A DNA stretch of 19,475 nt, taken from the NCBI GenBank assembly GCA_020441605.1, contig JAGRLX010000150.1, positions 1 to 19,475 of the forward strand, in the 5' to 3' direction. Positions 1 through 7,182 of this stretch are shown in pieces; the stretch's first letter is position 1; each line of letters begins with the position of its first letter. The stretch comes from Alphaproteobacteria bacterium (lineage in GTDB: Bacteria > Pseudomonadota > Alphaproteobacteria > Rhizobiales > Aestuariivirgaceae). The position numbers and the translations under genes are program-made. The notes beneath the pieces were generated by a model. The model worked only from the letters and a program-made list of their open reading frames with translations. It had not been told where the DNA came from and made no database searches.

Positions 1-1110
1 TCCTGCGACATGGGCTCGTTCCCCCATGAGTTCTCGGGTTACCGTCATGTCAGCGACGACGCAGTGCGCGGCATGTTCGAGGAGATATGGCGGACGTCGC
101 TTGATTCGGAGCCCGGACTTCGCATCCCCAACATGTTCGACGCGGCCGTGTCCGGCACGTTCAAGGGCATATTCGTGCAGGGCGAAGACATCGCCCAATC
201 CGATCCGAATACCAAGCATGTGAACCATGCCCTCGAGTCGATGGAGTGCGTGGTCGTCCAGGACCTTTTCCTCAACGAGACGGCGGCCTTTGCCCATGTC
301 TTTCTGCCCGGGACGTCCTTTCTCGAGAAGGATGGGACGTTCACCAATGCCGAACGCCGCATCAATCGGGTGCGCATGGTGAAAGCGCCAATGCAGGGCA
401 AGCAGGAATGGCAAGTCGTCTGCGAACTGGCGACGGCCATGGGCTATCCCATGTCCTACGATTCTGCATCGGAGATCATGGACGAAATCAGCCGGCTCAC
501 GCCGACTTTCGCCGGCGTGTCGTTCGACAAGATCGAGAAGCTGGGATCGGTCCAGTGGCCGTGCAACGATAAGGCTCCTGGAGGAACGCCGCTCATGCAT
601 GTGGGTGGGTTTGTGCGCGGCAAGGGCCGGTTCATGATCACCGAATTCGTGGCCACGCCGGAACGCACCAACCGCTCCTTCCCGCTCATTCTCACGACGG
701 GCCGAATCCTGTCGCAGTACAATGTCGGCGCCCAGACTCGGCGGACTGACAATGTCGCCTGGCACAAGGAGGACGTTCTCGAGATCCATCCGCATGATGC
801 CGAGGTCCGCGGTATCGCAGACGGCCAAATGGTCTCCCTGTCGAGCCGCATCGGCGCCACGTCGCTGCGTGCCGTCATATCGGACAGGATGCCGCAAGGC
901 GTTGTCTATACCACGTTCCACCACCCGGTGACCGGGGCCAATGTCATCACGACCGAATATTCCGACTGGGCCACCAATTGCCCCGAATACAAGGTTACCG
1001 CCGTGCAAGTTACCGCTTCGAACCAGCCGTCGGACTGGCAGAAGGAATGGGAAGAGCGCGAAGAGGAAAACAAGCGAATTGCGGTGAAACCACTTGTCGC
1101 GGCGGAGTAA
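1..1110 (+). CDS. fdsA: NAD-dependent formate dehydrogenase alpha subunit, C-terminal part
   Basis: This is the 3' end of a gene entering from the left edge; the reading frame is open from base 1 and about 369 residues are visible. It matches the C-terminal part of the molybdenum-bis(pyranopterin guanine dinucleotide) catalytic subunit of cytoplasmic NAD-dependent formate dehydrogenases, which oxidise formate to CO2. The visible part begins in the catalytic domain (FVQGEDIAQSDPN, FLNETAAFAHVFLPG, EKDGTFTNAERRINRVR). It ends with the molybdopterin-dinucleotide-binding domain (LILTTGRILSQYNVGAQTRR, then TTFHHPVTGANVITTEYSDW). The iron-sulfur N-terminus lies outside the window. The identity is supported by the two following genes, fdhD and fdsD. 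Its last 17 bases overlap the proposed fdhD start. The family call is firm; the subunit type (FdsA rather than another FdhA) rests on the gene order. Confidence 0.95.
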   Translation, partial: SCDMGSFPHEFSGYRHVSDDAVRGMFEEIWRTSLDSEPGLRIPNMFDAAVSGTFKGIFVQGEDIAQSDPNTKHVNHALESMECVVVQDLFLNETAAFAHVFLPGTSFLEKDGTFTNAERRINRVRMVKAPMQGKQEWQVVCELATAMGYPMSYDSASEIMDEISRLTPTFAGVSFDKIEKLGSVQWPCNDKAPGGTPLMHVGGFVRGKGRFMITEFVATPERTNRSFPLILTTGRILSQYNVGAQTRRTDNVAWHKEDVLEIHPHDAEVRGIADGQMVSLSSRIGATSLRAVISDRMPQGVVYTTFHHPVTGANVITTEYSDWATNCPEYKVTAVQVTASNQPSDWQKEWEEREEENKRIAVKPLVAAE

Positions 1111-1918
1111 TGTCATCGCGCTGAAGGCCGAGGGCGGCGTGGCAGGAACGTCGCGCCCGGCGATGGGCACACTGCATTCCCTGTCCGGCGATGTGGATAT
1201 TGTCTGGCAGGTGCCGGAGGAGGTGCCGGTCGCCGTGCTGTTCAATTCCCAGAACTATGCCGTGATGATGGCGACGCCGGCAGATTTCGAGGACTTTGCC
1301 GTGGGCTTCGCCCTGGCGGAGGGGATTGTCGCGAGCCGCCGGGACATCGCTGGCATCCTTGTGCTGCCTTCTGAACATGGCTATGCCGTGGATCTTTCGG
1401 TCGATGAGCCAAAGCTCAATCGCAAGCGGATGGCCAAGCGCAGTCTCGAGGGCCGGGTGGGCTGCGGTTTGTGCGGCATCGAGGACATCAAGGATGCGAT
1501 CAGGATGCCGGGACACGCGGTGCCCGATGTTCCCCTCCGTCCTCAGGCGGTCGCGCGAGCCTATGAAGCGCTTCCCGATCACCAGCCTATGAATGCGGTC
1601 AACCGTACGGTTCATGCGGCGGCTTGGTGCTCTCTTGACGGCGATATTATGATGTCGCGGGAAGACGTCGGTCGCCATAACGCGCTCGACAAGTTGATCG
1701 GTGCACTTACCCGCAGCGACTTCGACCTCTCAGACGGCTTCGTGCTGATGTCGAGCCGCTGCAGTTTCGAGCTGGTGCAGAAATGTGCGATCGCCGGTCT
1801 TGGCGCGCTGGCTACGGTATCGGCACCGACTGCACTTGCCCTGTCACTCGCCCGGCAGGCTCATCTCAAGCTCGCTGCCCTGTCGCAGCGCGGCGTCATG
1901 ATCTTCGACAAGGACTAG
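1094..1918 (+). CDS. fdhD: Formate dehydrogenase accessory sulfurtransferase FdhD
   Basis: FdhD passes sulfur from a cysteine desulfurase to the molybdenum cofactor of formate dehydrogenase, which is needed for enzyme activity. Visible hallmarks are the CxxC sulfur-relay motif GCGLCG at about residues 123-128 (C124, C127) and the conserved segment MSREDVGRHNALDKLIG. A C-terminal stretch (LMSSRCSFELVQKCAIAG, then SAPTALALSLA) is also typical of the family. The length of 274 residues is usual. The start is uncertain: the frame opens at a TTG (1094) inside fdsA, and no ATG occurs in frame before 1163. A GTG at 1139 is the other option. The 17-base overlap with fdsA suggests translational coupling, so that enzyme and maturation factor are made together. 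The next gene, fdsD, begins 5 bases downstream. Confidence 0.95.
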   Translation: MSRRSNVIALKAEGGVAGTSRPAMGTLHSLSGDVDIVWQVPEEVPVAVLFNSQNYAVMMATPADFEDFAVGFALAEGIVASRRDIAGILVLPSEHGYAVDLSVDEPKLNRKRMAKRSLEGRVGCGLCGIEDIKDAIRMPGHAVPDVPLRPQAVARAYEALPDHQPMNAVNRTVHAAAWCSLDGDIMMSREDVGRHNALDKLIGALTRSDFDLSDGFVLMSSRCSFELVQKCAIAGLGALATVSAPTALALSLARQAHLKLAALSQRGVMIFDKD

Positions 1919-1923
1919 ATCTC

Positions 1924-2151
1924 ATGGAACTCAGAGACATGCTGCGCATGGCCAACCAGATCGCTGCTTTCTATCATGGTTATCCGAACGACGAGGCGGT
2001 GAAGGAAACGGCAGATCACATCAACCGGTTCTGGGAGCCGCGCATGCGCCTTGCCTTCCTGGATCATGTTGCCAAGGGCGGCAAAGGATTCGACCCCCTT
2101 GTCCTGGAGGCTGCCGCACTGGTGCGGAAGCCAAAGGCCGACGCGGCCTGA
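1924..2151 (+). CDS. fdsD: Formate dehydrogenase delta subunit FdsD
   Basis: This small protein of 75 residues matches the delta subunit encoded last in fds operons (family order fdsG-B-A-C-D, where C is fdhD). Typical segments are RMANQIAAFYHGYPNDEAV, INRFWEPRMR and the end LEAAALVRK. The delta subunit is soluble and is needed for a fully active NAD-linked formate dehydrogenase; its exact mechanism is not visible here. ATG 1924 lies 5 bases after the fdhD stop. A longer frame open from 1783 exists, but those extra residues lie inside fdhD and are not needed. Its TGA (2149-2151) abuts the stop codon of a short - strand frame that ends at 2152. Confidence 0.9.
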   Translation: MELRDMLRMANQIAAFYHGYPNDEAVKETADHINRFWEPRMRLAFLDHVAKGGKGFDPLVLEAAALVRKPKADAA

Positions 2152-2305
2152 TTAATTGAGAGGGCCAAAGGCCTTGATCAACCGTTCTTGAATTGCTCCA
2201 GGCTTAAACGGTGTGTCGACCCGGATCGTCAGATGGTACGCGTCTTGTTTCGGTGTTCCGTTCTCGAAGACTCTGTTCTTGCACAAAGATCGGCGTCGCA
2301 GTCAT
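2152..2305 (-). pseudogene. Short hypothetical protein, apparently split by a one-base frameshift
   Basis: I do not recognise a family. On the - strand, 11 bases after the YcgN-family gene, an ATG (2305-2303) opens a 33-codon frame beginning MTATPIFVQEQ. An overlapping frame, open downstream of an in-frame stop just upstream of 2300 and with TTG at 2286 as a possible start, reads as ordinary protein (RVFENGTPKQDAYHLTIRV, DTPFKPGAIQERLIKAFGPLN) and ends at TAA 2154-2152. Removing one base near 2270 joins the two into a single product of about 50 residues. Possible readings are a recent pseudogene, a sequencing error, or a real 44-residue gene starting at TTG. No good ribosome binding site is visible before either start. 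The stop sits back to back with the fdsD stop. Confidence 0.35.
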
Positions 2306-2316
2306 GAGGCGATGTA

Positions 2317-2784
2317 TCACCTGGCAATCCGGCGTCTGGCCTTGGGCAACCGCCAAAGATGGTCGACGAGGTCGTCAACATCGATTCCTTCCTCGGAATA
2401 GGCTTCGTCTCTCACACTGATGCCGGCTTCATGCACGGTGTCGGCGCTGCCCGATACCAGCGGATGCCACCAGGGAAGGGATTTCCCCTCATCCAACAGG
2501 CGGTAGGCACAGGTCGCGGGCAGCCAACCCAATGACCGGACATTGGCCGGAGTCAGCGTGACGCAATCGGGCACGGCTGCCGACCGGTTCTCATAATCAA
2601 GGCAACGGCACGTTCCGAGGTCCAGGAGCTTGCAGGCGGCCCGGGTGTAGAGAAACTCACCAGTATCTTCGTCCTCGAGCTTGTTGAGACAACAGCGGCC
2701 GCAGCCATCGCACAACAGTTCCCACTCGGCGCGGGTGAGTTGATCTAGTGGCTTGGTCTTCCAGAATGGCGGCGTATCGGACAT
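2317..2784 (-). CDS. YcgN/UPF0260 family cysteine-cluster protein
   Basis: The 155-residue protein matches the YcgN (UPF0260) family of small cytoplasmic cysteine-cluster proteins. It begins with [20 protein letters not shown], followed by a dense cysteine cluster: C25, C28, C31 and C32 (CDGCGRCC), C51, C59, C61 and C74 (DCVTLTP). A further cysteine (C92) lies in [10 protein letters not shown], followed by the family segment [10 protein letters not shown]. The spacing suggests binding of a metal or iron-sulfur cluster, but no biochemical role is established to my knowledge. ATG 2784 is the natural start; the ribosome binding site is weak. It is convergent with the fds operon and divergent from the penicillin-binding protein gene. 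Confidence 0.93.
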   Translation of the reverse strand: MSDTPPFWKTKPLDQLTRAEWELLCDGCGRCCLNKLEDEDTGEFLYTRAACKLLDLGTCRCLDYENRSAAVPDCVTLTPANVRSLGWLPATCAYRLLDEGKSLPWWHPLVSGSADTVHEAGISVRDEAYSEEGIDVDDLVDHLWRLPKARRRIAR

Positions 2785-2996
2785 GGCGCCACAGGACCGG
2801 AAGACCCCGGATTTGTCAATCCTTAGGCGGTCAATCGGTCGCAGTTAACCGGTCTGGCATATGCAGCTGGATTGCTCCTTCCAAATCATTATAATTGGTG
2901 ACAATTTCTTGCATTCGACCGCCGCCGCACGGCTCCAATTTGTCACAATCTTGGGTTAGCGGTCGCCTGGATAGCGATATTACTGGTCTCAAGCTT
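2785..2996. promoter_or_regulatory. Divergent control region between the YcgN-family gene and the penicillin-binding protein gene
   Basis: This 212-base region holds a perfect -10 hexamer TATAAT at 2890-2895; the -35 match is poor (best candidate 2868-2873). Initiation near 2902 would give the penicillin-binding protein message a leader of about 95 bases. Just downstream is a 7-base inverted repeat, GTGACAA (2898-2904) and TTGTCAC (2940-2946). The same ATTTGTCA...AATC...GCGGTC pattern occurs at about 2811-2842 and again at about 2938-2967. These repeats may be protein-binding sites. The factor is unknown. Confidence 0.35.
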
Positions 2997-5315
2997 GTGT
3001 CCAAACTGCCGGCCCGAAACAGTATCAGCGGAAAGCTGTGGCGACTGGATGCCATCGTCAGCTCAGCCATATTCGAGAGCTGGGACTGGCTCAAGCGCTT
3101 TGCCAGCGCCTATTCTGCATTCCTCTACCGCTTTCGCCTGCGTGGTCTGAAACGCATCGTCATCGACCTGGTCGACGACGGCGTCACATTCGGCGTGCTC
3201 TTTTGTTTCGGTCTCCTCGCCTATGCTTTACCGCCGTTTTCGGGGACCGGCGATGTCTGGAATCGCGGGCGGGAGTATGCGGTGACATTCACCGATGCCA
3301 ATGGCGAGATCATCGGGCGCCGGGGGATACGCCAGGATGACGCCATTCCGCTGAGCGAGATTCCACCCCAACTCGTCAAGGCAGCGCTTGCCACGGAGGA
3401 CGCCAGGTTCTTCGAGCACTTCGGCGTGGATGTGATCGGCACCCTTCGCGCGATCGTGCAGAACGCGAGGGCCAATGACGTGGTGCAAGGTGGTTCTTCC
3501 ATCACCCAGCAGGTAGCCAAGAATCTCTTCCTTTCCCCCGAACGGACCATCAGGCGAAAGGTGCATGAAGCCTTCCTGTCGCTATGGATCGAAGCGCGCC
3601 TCACCAAGGAAGAAATTCTTAAGCTCTATCTCGACCGGTCCTATCTCGGCGGCGGCAACTACGGCGTCGAAGCAGCGTCGCAGTTCTACTTCGGCAAGTC
3701 CGTCCGCGACATCAACCTTTCGGAAGCAGCGATGTTGGCCGGCCTGTTCAAGGCCCCCTCGAAATATGCGCCGCATCAGAATATCGAGGCGGCGAAAGCT
3801 CGCGCCAATACGGTTCTCTACCGGATGCTCGATGCCGGCTTCATCACTCAGGGCGAGCTCCTGCAATCGCGGCGGCAACCAGCCTCGGTCGTCACCCAAT
3901 CGACGGCAGACAGTCCCGACTGGTTTCTCGACTGGGCCTATCGTGACACCTTGGCGTTGCTCGATGAGAAGAAGATCGGGGGCGCCTATGTGCTTGAAGT
4001 CAAGACCACGATCGACATGCCGCTGCAGGTGGCGGCTCAGCAGGCGATCAACGATGAACTGGCGGCAAGCAGCGAGAAGTACCATGTGTCGCAAGGCGCC
4101 GTCGTCACCATGACACCGCAAGGCGCGGTCCGCGCCATCGTTGGGGGCTCGGATTATGAAGTGAGCCAGTTCAACCGGGCGACTGACGCCCTGCGCCAGT
4201 CGGGTTCGGCGTTCAAGCCCTTCGTCTACCTGGCGGCGCTTCTGCACGGCTACAAACCAAACCAGACAGTCGTCGACGGGCCGGTGTCCATCGGCGGCTG
4301 GTCACCGCGGAACTACAGCGGCAAATATGCCGGCCGCACGACGCTGACAACGGCTTTGGCAAGATCCTACAATTCCGTGCCGGTCAAGCTGATGATCGAC
4401 ATCGGACGCAAGGCAATCATCGACACCGCCCATCTCGCCGGGATTCAGGGCGAGTTGGAAAACTGGGCACCCATGGTCCTGGGCACGAGCGCACTCTCGC
4501 TCCTCGACCTCACTACTGGCTACGCGACCTTTGCAGGTGGCGGAAGGCGCGCCAAGCCCTTCGCGGTGCTGGAAATTCGCAAGGCCAACGGCGATCTTCT
4601 CTATAGCCGCGGCAGTGGCGAAGCCCCACCGCGCCAAGCCGTGCCGGAAGAAAAGATCGCCGAACTCAACTCCATGCTCGCGGCGGTAGTAAAGTCGGGC
4701 ACAGGGCGACGGGCAGATCTCGGCTATGCTCCGCAAGGTGGCAAGACTGGAACCAACCAGAGCTATCGCGATGCGTGGTTTATCGGTTTCACCGCCCACA
4801 ACGTCACCGGGGTCTGGTATGGAAACGACGATTTCACGCCGATGAATCGTGTGACGGGAGGTCTCCTGCCGGCAGGCACCTGGAAGCGAGTGATGGATGT
4901 TGCCGAACGCGGACAAACGCCCGAAGGTCTTGCGGGAATTCCCTACGACAACAGTTACGCGGTGGCCGCCGTGCCGGCTGACAGGACAACGGCGCAGTTG
5001 TCACCAGTTGCCGACGAGGTTGACCAGAACGACATCGATACAATTCCTGCGGTGGACGCGCCCGATGATGTATCGCAGGTCCTGAATGGAATGTTCAACC
5101 TCTTCGAGGACAACAATCGTACCGTGCAGGTAAAGCGGAAGAAGCCGTCTCAGGAAGCCTTGATCCTGCCCAAGGCGAACACCCAGTCCGAAGACCTCGA
5201 CACGAGAACGACGGCTGGCCGCAAGCGGTCGTTCTTCGAAAAAATCTTCGGAAGCGTCGACGAACCCAAGCCGAAAAAGCAGCGCAAGAAAAAGACGCTG
5301 CTCGACCTCTATTGA
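2997..5315 (+). CDS. Class A (1A-type) penicillin-binding protein, bifunctional transglycosylase/transpeptidase
   Basis: This enzyme polymerises glycan strands and cross-links peptidoglycan on the outer face of the inner membrane. With the start used here it has 772 residues. A basic cytoplasmic N-terminus precedes one membrane segment (about residues 63-82). The glycosyltransferase family 51 domain follows, with catalytic E134 in ATEDARFFEHFG, then QGGSSITQQVAKNL and LYLDRSYLGGGNYG. The transpeptidase domain carries SAFK (S404, K407), SYN (S457, N459) and KTG (583-585). The tail is basic and ends KKQRKKKTLLDLY. No ATG exists in frame before the catalytic part. GTG 2997 is chosen because the frame's first codon (TTG 2895) overlaps a TATAAT box; the true start is uncertain. 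The following DUF1214-like gene begins 7 bases later, so the two are probably co-transcribed. Which of the several class A enzymes of these bacteria this corresponds to cannot be told. Confidence 0.95.
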   Translation: MSKLPARNSISGKLWRLDAIVSSAIFESWDWLKRFASAYSAFLYRFRLRGLKRIVIDLVDDGVTFGVLFCFGLLAYALPPFSGTGDVWNRGREYAVTFTDANGEIIGRRGIRQDDAIPLSEIPPQLVKAALATEDARFFEHFGVDVIGTLRAIVQNARANDVVQGGSSITQQVAKNLFLSPERTIRRKVHEAFLSLWIEARLTKEEILKLYLDRSYLGGGNYGVEAASQFYFGKSVRDINLSEAAMLAGLFKAPSKYAPHQNIEAAKARANTVLYRMLDAGFITQGELLQSRRQPASVVTQSTADSPDWFLDWAYRDTLALLDEKKIGGAYVLEVKTTIDMPLQVAAQQAINDELAASSEKYHVSQGAVVTMTPQGAVRAIVGGSDYEVSQFNRATDALRQSGSAFKPFVYLAALLHGYKPNQTVVDGPVSIGGWSPRNYSGKYAGRTTLTTALARSYNSVPVKLMIDIGRKAIIDTAHLAGIQGELENWAPMVLGTSALSLLDLTTGYATFAGGGRRAKPFAVLEIRKANGDLLYSRGSGEAPPRQAVPEEKIAELNSMLAAVVKSGTGRRADLGYAPQGGKTGTNQSYRDAWFIGFTAHNVTGVWYGNDDFTPMNRVTGGLLPAGTWKRVMDVAERGQTPEGLAGIPYDNSYAVAAVPADRTTAQLSPVADEVDQNDIDTIPAVDAPDDVSQVLNGMFNLFEDNNRTVQVKRKKPSQEALILPKANTQSEDLDTRTTAGRKRSFFEKIFGSVDEPKPKKQRKKKTLLDLY

Positions 5316-5322
5316 GCCTCAC

Positions 5323-5892
5323 ATGAAACGATTGCTCAATGGACCGGCGTTCCTTGTGGCTGGCCTCATCATGGGCGTGGCCAGCGCCGTGGTCGCCGTT
5401 GATAGCTTCGGGAACAGCCTTGTCGAAGCCGGCAGCCCATGGCAGGGCCGCGCCATCCCGGCAAGCGGAAGGGCGAGCCCCTACGTTACCGCTCATTATC
5501 TGTTGGATGGTCGTTTGCCGCAGCCCGCCGGCCAGATGATCGAGTTCTCGGCCATAAGCGACAACGCCGGAAACAGGATCACCTCGTCCTGCATCTTCCG
5601 GCTTGTGATGACCAAGGAAGCACAGCCAAGATGGTGGAGTGTAACCGCGCTGGGCAATGTCGCGGACCGGAAACTCGCGCAGACGGTCGTCACCAGCGAT
5701 ACGGTTGTCGCTGAAGCCGATGGTGAAATCAGGATCGTGGTGTCGCGCGATCCCCAGGCCGGGAACTGGCTCATGGCACCGCGATCCGGGGCCTATTCGC
5801 TGCTCTATACGGCGAGCCATGAAACTAGCTTGGCCCTGACCGGTGCGGCAGGCCGGCCAGCTCTCTTGTCAATCAACCGCGAGGGCTGCTGA
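5323..5892 (+). CDS. DUF1214-like membrane-anchored protein
   Basis: This protein of 189 residues has an N-terminal hydrophobic anchor or signal (about residues 8-27, FLVAGLIMGVASAVVAV). The rest resembles the DUF1214 family, most clearly at RWWSVTALGN, GEIRIVVSRDPQ and GNWLMAPRSGAYSLLYT. It is presumably periplasmic and anchored in the inner membrane. No enzymatic function is established. It follows the penicillin-binding protein gene by 7 bases and precedes a DUF1254-like gene by 1 base. This pairing of DUF1214 and DUF1254 partners is common in rhizobia and suggests the two work together. The operon context hints at an envelope role, but that is inference from position only. Confidence 0.8.
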   Translation: MKRLLNGPAFLVAGLIMGVASAVVAVDSFGNSLVEAGSPWQGRAIPASGRASPYVTAHYLLDGRLPQPAGQMIEFSAISDNAGNRITSSCIFRLVMTKEAQPRWWSVTALGNVADRKLAQTVVTSDTVVAEADGEIRIVVSRDPQAGNWLMAPRSGAYSLLYTASHETSLALTGAAGRPALLSINREGC

Positions 5893-5893
5893 C

Positions 5894-6445
5894 GTGTCAC
5901 GGCTCTATTGGATCATTGCGAGCCTGTTTGTCGCCATGGCGACCCATGCCGGCTTCATCCTGTTCGTTCCGACCTATTCGTTCAGCCACAGCCTCGCGCA
6001 GATGATTTCCGATTCCGGATCCAACAAGTTTCTCATTCTGCCGCGGGAATCTCAGGTCCGGCTGTTCCCTGCCTATCCCGATCAAAGCGTCGTCGGAATC
6101 TGTGCTTTCGACGTGTCACGGCAGAATGTTCAGCTCACGGCCCAAATGCCTGCTGGCTATTGGACGCTGACCATCTATTCCGGTCACGGCGATGCACTCT
6201 ACACGGCAAACAACACGCAGGCCGGTACCAACAATTTTACAGTCGGGCTTTCACTCGCGCCGGGTCTGGTGGAGATGCTACAGCAATCGACCGAAAAGGA
6301 GACGCTGAGCGAAGATACGGGCTGGTCGGTGCAATCAACCGAAGCGCGCGGGATCATCGTCCTGTGGTCACCGGTCGTCGATGCCGCACAGAGACCAGGA
6401 ATCGTTAAGCAAATGCAGGCCACGTCCTGCTCCGCCGTTTCCTGA
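5894..6445 (+). CDS. DUF1254-like membrane-anchored protein
   Basis: This protein of 183 residues has an N-terminal membrane segment (about residues 5-22, WIIASLFVAMATHAGFIL). The periplasmic domain resembles the short DUF1254-type partner of DUF1214 proteins (SVVGICAFDVS, AGYWTLTIYSGHGDALYTAN). The GTG at 5894 is preferred because it lies 1 base after the stop of the preceding gene, which fits translational coupling, and because it places the hydrophobic segment at the N-terminus. The frame is open upstream to 5843, but that part lies inside the preceding gene. Function is unknown. It is the last gene of the putative penicillin-binding protein operon and faces a - strand gene 76 bases away; no convincing intrinsic terminator is visible between them. 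Confidence 0.75.
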   Translation: MSRLYWIIASLFVAMATHAGFILFVPTYSFSHSLAQMISDSGSNKFLILPRESQVRLFPAYPDQSVVGICAFDVSRQNVQLTAQMPAGYWTLTIYSGHGDALYTANNTQAGTNNFTVGLSLAPGLVEMLQQSTEKETLSEDTGWSVQSTEARGIIVLWSPVVDAAQRPGIVKQMQATSCSAVS

Positions 6446-6521
6446 CAGGCATCCCAACCCACCGCGGGGTGACCAGAACAGGCATCGCATATCCTCGACG
6501 GGTCTGACCTGACTCGGGAGA

Positions 6522-6716
6522 TCAGATCTCTTCGTAGTCGAGCAGGCGCGCCTCGCTGGAGGCGTGAACACCTCGCGCCGACACGCGGTCCGCCAGGCTG
6601 AATTCGAGCCGTTCGATCCGGACCCCTGGGAATATCACCACTTCCGCACCAATCTCAGTTGTGCTGCGGCTTTGCTTGCGGGCTCGATCTGCGGGGAACT
6701 GAAGGACGGCACTCAT
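6522..6716 (-). CDS. Small conserved hypothetical protein
   Basis: The predicted product has 64 residues and begins MSAVLQFPADRARKQ. A second block, GAEVVIFPGVRIERLEF, ends in a basic-acidic patch. I do not assign a function. The short length and the pattern of an N-terminal LQFP motif plus an IFPGVRIER block look like a small cytoplasmic protein seen in rhizobia, but this is from memory, not a search. ATG 6716 is preferred over the frame's first start at 6818 because a GAGAG sequence sits about 9 bases before it and the extra N-terminal residues look non-coding. It lies 121 bases downstream of the DUF1491 gene on the same strand. Confidence 0.65.
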   Translation of the reverse strand: MSAVLQFPADRARKQSRSTTEIGAEVVIFPGVRIERLEFSLADRVSARGVHASSEARLLDYEEI

Positions 6717-6837
6717 GGCGTAATCTCTCGTCGGCTCGTTGACGTTGGCATGCGTCTCCGGTGATTTGCCTGGATTAGGCGCCCGTAAGGTTAACAATTG
6801 CCTAAACGGTTGCACCAATGCTGCGTTGACCGTATTG

Positions 6838-7176
6838 TCAATGCTTCTCAGCCGTCAGCCCGGCCACGCCATTGCGGTCTTCGATCTCAATGATCCAGAG
6901 GTCGGGATCCGACTTGAGGCGCTTGGCTAGCAGGGAATCAATCTCGTCCTGCCCAATGGCGCCGCCGAGTTCTTCAATCCAACGGCGTTCTCCCTGTTCG
7001 TCATAAGCCGGACCCGGCGCTGGACCGAAGAGATGCAAGGTGCCATCCAGATGATTGACGATCACATAGACGGCACCGGCCTCCTCCGCACCCTTGCGGA
7101 TGACAGCGCAGTAGAGTCCGCGCACCTCGCAGGTTCGCCTGAAGGCAGCGACCCAGATTGCTGACTTCAGGCGCAT
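6838..7176 (-). CDS. DUF1491 family protein
   Basis: The protein of 112 residues matches the DUF1491 family of alphaproteobacteria. Visible features are an N-terminal MRLKSAIWVAAFRRTCE, the central segment AVYVIVNHLDGTLHLFGPAP, and a C-terminal DPDLWIIEIEDR block. The family is small, soluble and without known activity. ATG 7176 lies 6 bases after the stop of the peptidoglycan-binding protein gene, so the two are probably one transcript. This linkage suggests, but does not show, that the pair is expressed for a common purpose. Confidence 0.9.
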   Translation of the reverse strand: MRLKSAIWVAAFRRTCEVRGLYCAVIRKGAEEAGAVYVIVNHLDGTLHLFGPAPGPAYDEQGERRWIEELGGAIGQDEIDSLLAKRLKSDPDLWIIEIEDRNGVAGLTAEKH

Positions 7177-7182
7177 GACCCG

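Noticed and set aside
2161..2175. Small hairpin (6-base stem, 3-base loop) after fdsD as a terminator
   Set aside because: No run of T follows on either strand, and the bases are better explained as the 3' end of the short - strand reading frame.
2831..3094. 87-codon frame on the - strand opposite the penicillin-binding protein start
   Set aside because: No ribosome binding site or recognisable domain; it overlaps the promoter region and the N-terminus of a firm gene.
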